This document shows, in pieces, positions 1 through 6,462 of a stretch of DNA of 7,672 bases. The stretch is taken from NCBI GenBank assembly GCA_031548645.1, contig JAVBQX010000077.1, forward strand, positions 1 to 7,672, written 5' to 3'. The first letter of the stretch is position 1, and each line of letters begins with the position of its first letter. Both the position numbers and the translations under genes were made by a program. The notes under the pieces are model-generated. The model saw only the letters and a program-made list of their open reading frames with translations, ran no database searches and had not been told where the DNA came from. The DNA is from WRMR01 sp031548645. Its GTDB lineage: Bacteria; Planctomycetota; Planctomycetia; Pirellulales; Thermoguttaceae.

Positions 1-276
1 GGTCATGCCGTCGACGTCGTAATCGCCGTACACGGTGATTTTGCGGTCGCCGCGAATCGCGTCGAGCAGCCGCCGCGCCGTTTCCACGCAGCCGGGCAGC
101 GTCGCCGGCGCCCGCAAATCGGTCAGCTTCGGTTGCAGGAAGGCCGCCACCAACTCCGAACGGTCGATCCCACGACCGATCAAAAGCTGGGCCAAAAGCG
201 GGTGAATATTCGCCTTGCGTTCGAGTAAATTGACGTGCTCCTGGTCGTAAGAGCGGATGATCCAGTTTTTAGGCAT
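1..276 (-). CDS. recJ: RecJ single-stranded-DNA-specific exonuclease, N-terminal part (cut by window edge)
   Basis: The minus-strand frame from the ATG at 276 stays open to the window edge and gives 92 residues beginning MPKNWIIRSYDQEHVNLLER. It ends in GDYDVDG (residues 84-90), which is the DHH-family motif I of RecJ; its aspartates bind the catalytic divalent metal. The preceding stretch has the typical RecJ layout: a Trp near the N-terminus, a segment on helical 'hPlLAqLLigRGi', then 'FLqPkLtdL'. RecJ degrades single-stranded DNA 5' to 3' in recombination and mismatch or base-excision repair in the cytoplasm. No Shine-Dalgarno sequence is visible before this ATG. The gene lies 113 bp downstream of argS on the same strand and could be co-transcribed with it. 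The rest of the DHH and DHHA1 domains lies outside the window. Family identity is well supported; completeness cannot be judged. Confidence 0.9.
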   Translation of the reverse strand, partial: MPKNWIIRSYDQEHVNLLERKANIHPLLAQLLIGRGIDRSELVAAFLQPKLTDLRAPATLPGCVETARRLLDAIRGDRKITVYGDYDVDGMT

Positions 277-293
277 GGTGTGTTGAGGGGAAT

Positions 294-318
294 TGGGATT
301 TGGGATTCAGGATTTGGG
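294..318. repeat. Short degenerate heptamer array (TGGGATT units) between argS and recJ
   Basis: Two exact TGGGATT units (294-300, 301-307) are followed by one variant CAGGATT (308-314) and a partial unit. The same heptamer, in the same orientation, occurs four times in tandem inside argS at 904-931. Here it lies in the non-coding spacer just upstream of recJ, so it seems to be a second, more decayed insertion of the same repeat family. No function is visible. Confidence 0.7.
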
Positions 319-350
319 GCAGCCGGTCCAGCGATTGCGCCGCGCATTTT

Positions 351-368
351 CGTCGGGCAAGCCCGACG
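351..368. repeat. Perfect GC-rich palindrome, REP-like, in the argS-recJ spacer
   Basis: CGTCGGGC (351-358) and GCCCGACG (361-368) are exact reverse complements separated by two bases, giving an 8-bp GC-rich stem. It starts 22 bp past the argS stop. On the argS strand the hairpin is followed by AAAA rather than a T-tract, so it is not a canonical intrinsic terminator, although it could slow polymerase or protect the 3' end of the argS message. Its compact, self-contained form suggests a dispersed REP-like element; copy number elsewhere cannot be seen here. Confidence 0.55.
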
Positions 369-389
369 GCTAAGAATTAATTTTGCATT

Positions 390-2435
390 CTACATTCTCT
401 CCACGGTTTCGATGCCGAGCAGTTCGAGGCCGCGTTGCATCGTGCGGGCGACGAGGTCGCAGAGCAGCAGGCGGCTGTCGCGAATCGTCGCGTCTTCGGC
501 CCGCAGGACGGGGCACTGTTCGAAAAACGACGCGTATCGGTTCGCCAGCTCGAACAGGTACGACGTGACCACGTTCGGGCGGTAATCCCGCAGCGAAAGT
601 TCAATCGCCTCCTCGAATTTGAGCAGGTCGAGGGCCAGCGTCCGTTCGATCGGCTGTTCGAGTCGCGGCGGGACTTCGCTTTTCCGCAACGCGTCGAGGT
701 CGACTTCCCCCCGCGCGAAAATGCTTTGCACCCGGGCGTAAGCGTATTGCAGGTAGGTCGCCGTGTTGCCGTTCATGGCCAGCATCTTGTCGTAACTGAA
801 CACGTAATCGCTCTCGCGGTTCTGCGAAAGGTCGGCGTAAACCAGGGCCCCGATTCCGATCCGCTTGGCCGTTTCTCGGAGTTTGGAGTTTGGAGTCGGG
901 GGTTGGGATTTGGGATTTGGGATTTGGGATTTGTTTTCGTTATCGCCATCCAACTCCACACTCCACACTCCACACTCCACACTACTTCTGTCGTTGATTT
1001 TGACGACTTCGTAGGCACGGCGTTCGGCTTCGTCGAGCAGGCTTTCCAGCCCGACCGTATCGCCCGACCGCGTTTTGAAGGGCTTGCCGTCTTCGCCGAG
1101 CACGGTGCCGAACTTGACGTGCGTCAGTTCCAGGTCCGTGTAACCCATCAGTCTCGCGGTCGCGAAAAACTGCTCGAAATGCAGCCCCTGACGGAAGTCG
1201 GTCAGATACAAAATCGCGTCCGGACGGAAGGTTTCGACGCGGTATTCGATCGTCGCCAGGTCGGTCGTCGCGTACAGGAAGGCGCCGTCCTGTTTGCGGA
1301 TCAGCATCGGGATGTCCTGCCCCGGCAGAAAGACGCCGACCGCGCCGTCGGTTTCGCGCGCGATGCCCTGCTTGAGGAGCCGCTCGACCAGCCCGGGCAG
1401 CCGGTCATTGTAATAACTTTCGCCGAGCGTGTAATCGAAGGTGACGTTCAGCCGGCGATAAATCCGCTCGATGTCCTCCATGCAAACAGGCACGAATTCG
1501 TTCCAAAGGGCCAGATTTTCCCGGTCGCCGTGATGCAGCTTCGAGGTTTCCTCCAGCACGGCCCGGCCGATGTCCGGATTCGCTTTCGCCAGGGCCAGCG
1601 TCGCCGGGTCGTCGTGCACGGCGCGAATTTTTTCGGCCACGGCCTTGATCGTGTCGAGCAGTTCCAACACCTGCGCGTTCAGCCGCGACTCTTCCTTGCG
1701 CAATTTTTTTTGTGCCGCGGCGTCCGTTTCGTTTTGCAGACTGGCGTTCAATGCGTCGAGTTTTTCCCGGAGTTCGACGGCCCGCTGTTCGTATTTCGGC
1801 ATCTCGGCCAGGTCGCGGTGATAATCGACCAGCATGCGCACGAAGCGGTACAGCCTGGCCAGTTCGCCGACCGGGTCCGCGGCGTAGGCCTCGCGGTCGA
1901 GGAAATGCTTGTACCCGAAAATGATCATGCCGAATTGCGTGCCCCAGTCGCCGATGTGATTGTCGGTGATGACGTTGTGCCCGCAAAAACGCAGCAGTCG
2001 CGCCAGCGCGTTGCCGATCATCGTCGAGCGGATGTGCCCCACGTGCATCGGTTTGGCCACGTTGGGCGACGAATAATCGATGACGTAGGTTTTCGCCCGC
2101 GCCGCCAGTCCGACGCCGAGCCGTTCGTCGTTTTTCGCGACCATCAACTGTCCGGCGAGCCAGTCGGTTTTCAGCCGCAGGTTGATAAAGCCCGGCCCGG
2201 CGATTTCCGGCGTTTCGCAAATGTCGGAAACGTCCAGCCGCCCGACGATTTCCGCGGCCACGTCGCGCGGCGGTTTGCCCCGTTGTTTGCCGAGCGACAT
2301 GGCCATATTGGCCTGATAATCGCCGAATTTCGGCTCCTGGCTCGGCCGGATCATTTCAACGGCGTTTGGCACGTCGTCGGTCAGTCCGTGAAGGGCCTTC
2401 GCAAAGCGCTGTTTTAATTCTGTCTGTATATTCAT
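390..2435 (-). CDS. argS: Arginyl-tRNA synthetase with an in-frame repeat-derived insertion
   Basis: Class I synthetase that charges tRNA-Arg with arginine using ATP in the cytoplasm; essential for translation. The 681-residue product shows, in order: the Arg-specific N-terminal domain (about 1-110, with KFGDYQ at 36-41), the catalytic Rossmann domain with the HIGH-type motif HVGH at 131-134 inside SSPNVAKPMHVGH, the region replacing KMSKS around KPFKTRSG (451-458), and the DALR anticodon-binding domain from about residue 560 to a normal family C-terminus ending GIETVERM. It is roughly 100 residues longer than the common bacterial size of about 560-580. Two insertions explain this: a Lys/Glu/Ala-rich helical segment at about 222-300, and residues about 485-518, which are encoded by heptamer arrays. 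The start at 2435 matches the family N-terminus, though no Shine-Dalgarno site precedes it. It is read from the promoter at 2496-2523 and may continue into recJ. The stop is TAG. Identity is certain; full activity of this allele is inferred from the intact motifs on both sides of the insertion. Confidence 0.97.
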   Translation of the reverse strand: MNIQTELKQRFAKALHGLTDDVPNAVEMIRPSQEPKFGDYQANMAMSLGKQRGKPPRDVAAEIVGRLDVSDICETPEIAGPGFINLRLKTDWLAGQLMVAKNDERLGVGLAARAKTYVIDYSSPNVAKPMHVGHIRSTMIGNALARLLRFCGHNVITDNHIGDWGTQFGMIIFGYKHFLDREAYAADPVGELARLYRFVRMLVDYHRDLAEMPKYEQRAVELREKLDALNASLQNETDAAAQKKLRKEESRLNAQVLELLDTIKAVAEKIRAVHDDPATLALAKANPDIGRAVLEETSKLHHGDRENLALWNEFVPVCMEDIERIYRRLNVTFDYTLGESYYNDRLPGLVERLLKQGIARETDGAVGVFLPGQDIPMLIRKQDGAFLYATTDLATIEYRVETFRPDAILYLTDFRQGLHFEQFFATARLMGYTDLELTHVKFGTVLGEDGKPFKTRSGDTVGLESLLDEAERRAYEVVKINDRSSVECGVWSVELDGDNENKSQIPNPKSQPPTPNSKLRETAKRIGIGALVYADLSQNRESDYVFSYDKMLAMNGNTATYLQYAYARVQSIFARGEVDLDALRKSEVPPRLEQPIERTLALDLLKFEEAIELSLRDYRPNVVTSYLFELANRYASFFEQCPVLRAEDATIRDSRLLLCDLVARTMQRGLELLGIETVERM
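878..984. repeat. Composite heptamer tandem arrays inside the argS reading frame
   Basis: Three period-7 blocks lie side by side: GGAGTTT about 2.7 times (878-896), TGGGATT four exact times (904-931), and CTCCACA four exact times (954-981, plus two bases). A non-repeated linker sits at about 932-953. All are inside argS and translated on the minus strand as residues about 485-519, giving the low-complexity string around VECGVWSVELDG, SQIPNPKSQ and PTPNSK. The repeats interrupt the interval between the arginyl-synthetase catalytic core and the conserved IGIGALVYADLSQNR block. Heptanucleotide tandem repeats (STRR) are established in heterocystous cyanobacteria; calling this array the same kind of element is an analogy, not an identification. 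Confidence 0.9.
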
Positions 2436-2481
2436 AATTATTATTGACGGTTTATGATTTTGTGATACTGAATGCCTAATA

Positions 2482-2510
2482 TTGACAAAGCATTTATTGT
2501 AGCATAATAA
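2482..2510 (+). promoter_or_regulatory. Sigma70-type promoter for the acetyltransferase gene
   Basis: A consensus -35 TTGACA (2482-2487), a 17-bp spacer and a -10 TAATAA (2505-2510) lie in an AT-rich spacer. Transcription would start near 2517, leaving a leader of about 128 nt before the ATG at 2645. The elements overlap the oppositely oriented argS promoter. Not experimentally supported, but it is the best plus-strand match in this spacer. Confidence 0.6.
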
Positions 2511-2523
2511 TTCATTGTGTCGA
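2496..2523 (-). promoter_or_regulatory. Sigma70-type promoter for argS
   Basis: On the minus strand, a -35 TCGACA (2523 to 2518), a 16-bp spacer and a -10 TACAAT (2501 to 2496) preceded by TGC form an extended -10 promoter. Transcription would start near 2489, giving a leader of about 54 nt before the argS ATG at 2435. The -10 lies inside the spacer of the plus-strand promoter at 2482-2510, so both cannot be occupied by RNA polymerase at once. Confidence 0.6.
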
Positions 2524-2644
2524 AGCGGCCCGGCGGTTTACGCGGAGATATCAAACACGAAAATCGATCCCGCGAATCTCCTGCCTGACGACTCCGGTTT
2601 CCAACGTGCATAAATAAAAAATCGACTAATGAGAGACCCATGAC

Positions 2645-3439
2645 ATGATACGCCAGCTGACGAAACAGGACCGCACAATCGTGCAGAGTTACCTCGCCAA
2701 GGAACCGGTCTGGACGTTGTATTTCGTTTACAACATCGACAATTACGGCTTCGACAGCGATTTCTGCCAATTTTGGGTCGACATCGACGACACGACGTAC
2801 AGCATCAAGTCGGTCATCAACCTGTTTTACAATTCGTTGTCCGTTTATTCCCTGGACGGCCGCATCGACCATCGCGCGATCGTCGACTTCCTGCAGGAAA
2901 ACGACATTCCTTTCGAGGTCGTCAACGGCAAGGAGGAGATGGTCGGACCGTTCCAGGAGGTGGTGACGTTCGGGAACGTGCACCGTTGCCATTTCGCCGA
3001 ATTGCAACGTAAAAACTTCCGCCCCGCGATTGACGATAATTTTCGCTTCGAGCAGGCCCGGCCCAAGGACGCGGAATCGGTTTACAGTCTATTGAAGCAA
3101 ATCGACGAATTCCGCGAAATGCTGTTGCCGATTGAGCACATGAAAGACCAACTCGAAGCCGAGTCGGGCATCACCTAGTGCATACGCGATAAAAAGAGGA
3201 TCGTGGCCACGGCCTGCGTCACGGCCATGACCGACCAGGTGGCACGCATCGGTTACGTCTGCACGTTGCCGGCGTATCGCAACCGGGGTTATGCCTCGCA
3301 ACTCGTTTCGGCCCTGTCCCGCGACATGCTCGCCCAAGACGTAACCTGCACGCTCGGTTACAGCAACCCCGCGGCAGGCCGCATTTACAACAACATCGGC
3401 TACACCGAAATCGGTCAATCCCTGATCCTGGTGCGTTAA
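2645..3439 (+). pseudogene. GNAT-family N-acetyltransferase interrupted by one in-frame TAG stop
   Basis: One continuous frame runs from the ATG at 2645 to the TAA at 3437-3439 and is broken only by TAG at 3176-3178 (codon 178); ignoring it gives 264 residues, about the full length I associate with this family. The part before the stop matches the N-terminal half of a GNAT group common in Firmicutes (start MIRQLTKQDR, then 'NIDNYGFDSDF'). The part after it carries the acetyl-CoA-binding GNAT motif R-x-x-G-x-A within YRNRGYA (212-217) and the GRIYNNIGY block. GNAT enzymes move an acetyl group from acetyl-CoA to an amine; the substrate here is unknown. In relatives as I recall them the interrupted site reads G-R-T-Y-Y-I, here G-I-T-stop-C-I, so a Tyr TAC or TAT codon has probably become TAG. 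The truncated 177-residue product would lack the cofactor site. A weak GAGAG (2631-2635) precedes the start. Alternatives are readthrough, suppression or a base-call error. Possible old transfer from Firmicutes. Confidence 0.8.
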
Positions 3440-3442
3440 TAC

Positions 3443-3456
3443 GGCATCGTTATGCC
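3443..3456. terminator. Weak hairpin in the convergent spacer after the acetyltransferase gene
   Basis: GGCAT (3443-3447), a four-base loop and ATGCC (3452-3456) form a short hairpin 4 bp after the acetyltransferase TAA, followed by a mixed ATTGTTCCTT. It lies in the 61-bp spacer where the plus-strand acetyltransferase gene and the minus-strand lipoprotein gene converge, where a terminator is expected. The five-pair stem is marginal. Confidence 0.25.
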
Positions 3457-3500
3457 ATTGTTCCTTCACGCGGAGCCAAAAGCGTCTCTCGCGGTTCCGG

Positions 3501-6353
3501 TTAATTCGACAACACGGGCGGAAGCGGCGGCGGGGCAGGCGAAGAAGTTGCAGGCGGCGCGGTCCGCGAAATATCCGGCACCGGCGCCGCGGTTTCAGCG
3601 GTTTCACTTGCCGCCGGCGAAGCGGTCCCGTCGCTCACCGGCGTCTCAACCGGTGCCGCTGTTTCGGGCGGCGGTTCCGTCGCGGGGGCCTTCGGCGCCG
3701 CGTCTTTGCGGGTTGCCTTGAAGGCGATCACCGCGTCTTCCGCAGGGGCGTTGTCGTAGCGGTCTTTCGAGGTGGTCAGCACCAGCGTCGCTTCGCCAGT
3801 TCCCGGGATGACCGCCATGCCGGAAAGCAGTTGCCCCGAAGCGAAACCGTCGAGCGGTTTCCCGGCTTTGTTGAAAAAGTAAATCGTTCCGTCGGCCGCC
3901 GCGACGCACCATTCGTCGAACGAATCGCCGTCGATGTCGCCGGGCACGACGAATTCGAACGACTTGACGCCATGCGAACCGGGCGAAACGGCATGCTCCC
4001 ACAGCAGCGGCTTTTGCGACGCATCGGTTCCGGCGCGAGCGTCCGGGTTGACCCCGGCGACGATCAATTCTCCGTCGCGCGGGAGCACGGCCAGCACGTC
4101 GGTGTTGCCGTCCTTGTCCAAATCGCCGGCGAACAACTTCCAGATCAGTCCCCCGACGGGATCAACATGCCATTCGCGAAGTTTTTTCCCCGCGGCGTCG
4201 AACTCCACCAAAGCATTGGTTTCGTTGTAGCGGTTGACGACCCAGACGTGCGGCACCTTGTTTTTCAGCACGATCGCAATCTGGTCCGGCTCGGTCACGT
4301 TGCGATCTTCCCAAACCGTTTTGCCCTTGAGATCGATCACGGACAATCGCTGGGCGTTTTCCGCCGGCACACGATAGCCGATCACGAGTTCGGGCTCGTC
4401 GTCGCCGTTCAAGTCGGCCATTTGCACGGCGGCGATTTCATATTTGCCAACGTCGGCGGTTTGCGGCCAGGTCATGACCGGGTTCAAATCCTTGTCGAGC
4501 ACGAACAGCCGCTGCTGGTTGATCCCCGTGACGGCGAAATAACGCTGCCCGTCGGGCGCGGCGGCCTCCCGGATGAAATGCAGCGGCATGTCAGCCGGGA
4601 TTCCCTCCGGCGTGATGGTGGCCGGGTCGTTGTTTTCATTCAGGACCAGGGTCTTGCCGTCGGAACCCAGTACGCTGATTTTCTGGAAGTCGTGCGGCAC
4701 CAGCAGCGAGCGTCCCACGACATGCGGGTTGCCCGGACTGGCGAATTCCGTGCGTCGCCAGGTTTCGGCCAGCGTCATCGTTTTCGGTTCGGTGCGTTCC
4801 GCGATCTGCACATGTTCCGGTTCGGTACGGAAGATGTCATAGCTGACGAAACCGCCGACCAGTTCATGGTACGCGGTCTTTTGATCGTCGAAAATCTTTA
4901 GGATGGCCTTGTACGGATCATTTCCGGCCAAAGCCGAGCTGACGAATTGCGACAGGTGATCGTAGGGCAACAGCCCGGATTGAATCAGTTGCAAAGTGCC
5001 GTTCGGGCCGAAAATCAGGAAGGTCGGCGCGTCGGTCAAGCCGAGCCGGGTCATGACTTCGCGTTCCGGCTGGCGGAGAAACGGCAGCCCGACCTCCCAA
5101 CCTTTGAGCGTTTGGGCGATCGTGTCATTCGAAACCGTGTCCGCGTCAACCGACACGGGATAGCAATTGACGTTCGGATTGTCCGCGTACATGAGCGAAA
5201 GACGTTGCAGTGTTTGCAGCGCGGGACGGCACATTTCGGCCTGCGGGTCGGTGACGAACAGCACGGCAACGTTGACACCCTTGTACGTCGGCGAGGCGAG
5301 ACCTATCTGTTCGCCTTTTCCGTCCGTGCAAACCGTACCGTCGGGCACTTTGCCAAGCACCATGAGTTCGGGCAACTGAAATTCCTCGACCGTCATGCTG
5401 GTGATCGGCTTTTGCATCATGAAGGCCGCGCTTTCCAGATCGGGATCGGGGTCGATTGTCGCGTCCTGCAATTCGATTTTGAATGAAATCGGCTTCACGT
5501 CCGAATCGCGAACGCGGTCGGCGGCGATTTCCATCCGCATCAGCGTGTTGGTGCCCCATTCGATCCAATACGTGCGGCGACCGGTCAGTTTGTCGACGAC
5601 CTCAATCTTATCGCAGGGAAATGCGCCCTGCTTGTCGCGCGAAAGCACGTATTCCGGCAGGCCCATCATGACTTCGGCCCCTTCGGGACGCAGCGTTTGC
5701 AATGGGTCCTTCGCGAAAAGCAGCACGATTTGCGGCGGAACGAAAAGCACTTCCGGCGGAACTCCCAGTTCCATGAGGCCGGCCAAAAGATAATCGCCAT
5801 ACAAATCCTTGATGGAAATTTCCGCCGGCGCGCGTTTTTCGATGACCTGACCGTACAACTCCGAATTACCCGCCGATTGAGCCGAAAAAAGCGTTCCGTC
5901 ACTCACCAACTGGCCGCGATGCACTTCCATACGAACTTTATTTGGTTTTTGGAACGCAAACGTGCAATTTCGGATTTCCGTTTGTGGTTGGCCATTTTTC
6001 AGCTCATATTTCAATTCCACATATCCGTGATCGCCGTAACTTTTGGCGTTTTTATAGGTTGCAACCATGTCGGCAAGGATTTTTTCAGCGTCCGAGCCCG
6101 GTCGCGGCGACAAGGGAGGAAGTTGCGAAAGGTCCAGCGGTTCGGCGGTTTCGGTCGGCGTGGCGTTCGTTTCCGCTTTCGGCGCCGCTTCCCCGGTCGG
6201 TGAGGCAGGCGTTTTCGTGTCGGTTGCCGCCGGGGACTTTTGGTTCTCCGGAGATTTTTCCTTGCCCGAGTCCGTGTCGTTCTGGCAACCAATAAAAATC
6301 GAAGCGATTATCAAAATCGCCAGATGTAACGAATATTTCCGACATTTCGACAT
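3501..6353 (-). CDS. Large predicted lipoprotein: LolA-like region, cysteine-poor redoxin domain and FG-GAP repeats
   Basis: A 950-residue product. Residues 1-23 are a lipoprotein signal (MSKCRKYS, a hydrophobic run, lipobox FIGC with Cys23), so the mature protein should be lipid-anchored in the cell envelope. A Lys/Pro/Glu/Thr-rich linker follows (about 24-85). Residues about 88-320 resemble LolA/DUF2092-type lipoprotein-binding folds, with FAFQKPNKVRMEV at 133-145 and WIEWGTNTLMRMEI at 263-276. Residues about 329-475 look like a thioredoxin/redoxin domain with a cis-Pro loop (DAPTF, Pro443), but the CxxC site is A-E-M-C (372-375), leaving only the second Cys. From about 550 to 880 there are propeller-like repeats with three Asp-rich calcium-binding FG-GAP/VCBS motifs (DLNGDDEPE 647-655, DLDKDGNTD 744-752, DIDGDSFDE 806-814). 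The last 67 residues are a Pro/Ala/Thr/Glu-rich tail. Start chosen at 6353 because it begins the signal peptide and follows AAGGTG. Function unknown; the domain mix suggests an envelope binding or scaffold role rather than disulphide exchange. Confidence 0.85.
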   Translation of the reverse strand: MSKCRKYSLHLAILIIASIFIGCQNDTDSGKEKSPENQKSPAATDTKTPASPTGEAAPKAETNATPTETAEPLDLSQLPPLSPRPGSDAEKILADMVATYKNAKSYGDHGYVELKYELKNGQPQTEIRNCTFAFQKPNKVRMEVHRGQLVSDGTLFSAQSAGNSELYGQVIEKRAPAEISIKDLYGDYLLAGLMELGVPPEVLFVPPQIVLLFAKDPLQTLRPEGAEVMMGLPEYVLSRDKQGAFPCDKIEVVDKLTGRRTYWIEWGTNTLMRMEIAADRVRDSDVKPISFKIELQDATIDPDPDLESAAFMMQKPITSMTVEEFQLPELMVLGKVPDGTVCTDGKGEQIGLASPTYKGVNVAVLFVTDPQAEMCRPALQTLQRLSLMYADNPNVNCYPVSVDADTVSNDTIAQTLKGWEVGLPFLRQPEREVMTRLGLTDAPTFLIFGPNGTLQLIQSGLLPYDHLSQFVSSALAGNDPYKAILKIFDDQKTAYHELVGGFVSYDIFRTEPEHVQIAERTEPKTMTLAETWRRTEFASPGNPHVVGRSLLVPHDFQKISVLGSDGKTLVLNENNDPATITPEGIPADMPLHFIREAAAPDGQRYFAVTGINQQRLFVLDKDLNPVMTWPQTADVGKYEIAAVQMADLNGDDEPELVIGYRVPAENAQRLSVIDLKGKTVWEDRNVTEPDQIAIVLKNKVPHVWVVNRYNETNALVEFDAAGKKLREWHVDPVGGLIWKLFAGDLDKDGNTDVLAVLPRDGELIVAGVNPDARAGTDASQKPLLWEHAVSPGSHGVKSFEFVVPGDIDGDSFDEWCVAAADGTIYFFNKAGKPLDGFASGQLLSGMAVIPGTGEATLVLTTSKDRYDNAPAEDAVIAFKATRKDAAPKAPATEPPPETAAPVETPVSDGTASPAASETAETAAPVPDISRTAPPATSSPAPPPLPPVLSN

Positions 6354-6363
6354 GTTTTTTGAA

Positions 6364-6369
6364 CACCTT
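6364..6369 (-). promoter_or_regulatory. Ribosome binding site for the lipoprotein gene
   Basis: On the minus strand AAGGTG (6369 to 6364) lies 10 nt before the ATG at 6353. It supports that start over an upstream in-frame ATG at 6452, because the 6353 start immediately begins the lipoprotein signal peptide. Confidence 0.65.
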
Positions 6370-6432
6370 ATCCTACACGGTGAAATCAATGACCGGCGAC
6401 ACCTGACCAAGCGTCCCGCAATTCTTGACGGC

Positions 6433-6462
6433 ATCATAACAAAAATCATCATGGAATGTAAA
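6433..6462 (-). promoter_or_regulatory. Extended -10 promoter for the lipoprotein gene
   Basis: On the minus strand a -35 TTTACA (6462 to 6457), an 18-bp spacer and a -10 TATGAT (6438 to 6433) preceded by TGT form an extended -10 sigma70-type promoter. Transcription would start near 6426, about 72 nt before the ATG at 6353. The start site falls downstream of the alternative ATG at 6452, which is further evidence that 6452 is not used. Confidence 0.55.

Noticed and set aside
878..984. The regularly repeated argS segment as a CRISPR array.
   Set aside because: Units are contiguous 7-mers with no 30-bp spacers, and no cas gene is nearby.
435..2417. A 660-codon open frame on the plus strand opposite argS.
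   Set aside because: It is the antisense of a clear argS, shows no family resemblance and is explained by GC-biased codon use of argS leaving the opposite frame open.
3203..3439. A separate 78-residue acetyltransferase gene starting at the GTG at 3203.
   Set aside because: It is the continuation of the upstream frame, begins in the middle of a GNAT strand, and the only AGAGGA (3195-3200) sits 2 nt away, too close to be a normal start.
3831..4901. A 356-codon plus-strand frame opposite the lipoprotein gene.
   Set aside because: It is a shadow of the real gene in GC-rich codons, with no recognisable motif or ribosome binding site.
3501..6452. A longer 983-residue version of the lipoprotein starting at 6452.
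   Set aside because: The extra 33 residues lack a signal character, the 6353 start begins a proper lipoprotein signal, AAGGTG lies 10 nt before it, and the likely transcription start (about 6426) is downstream of 6452.
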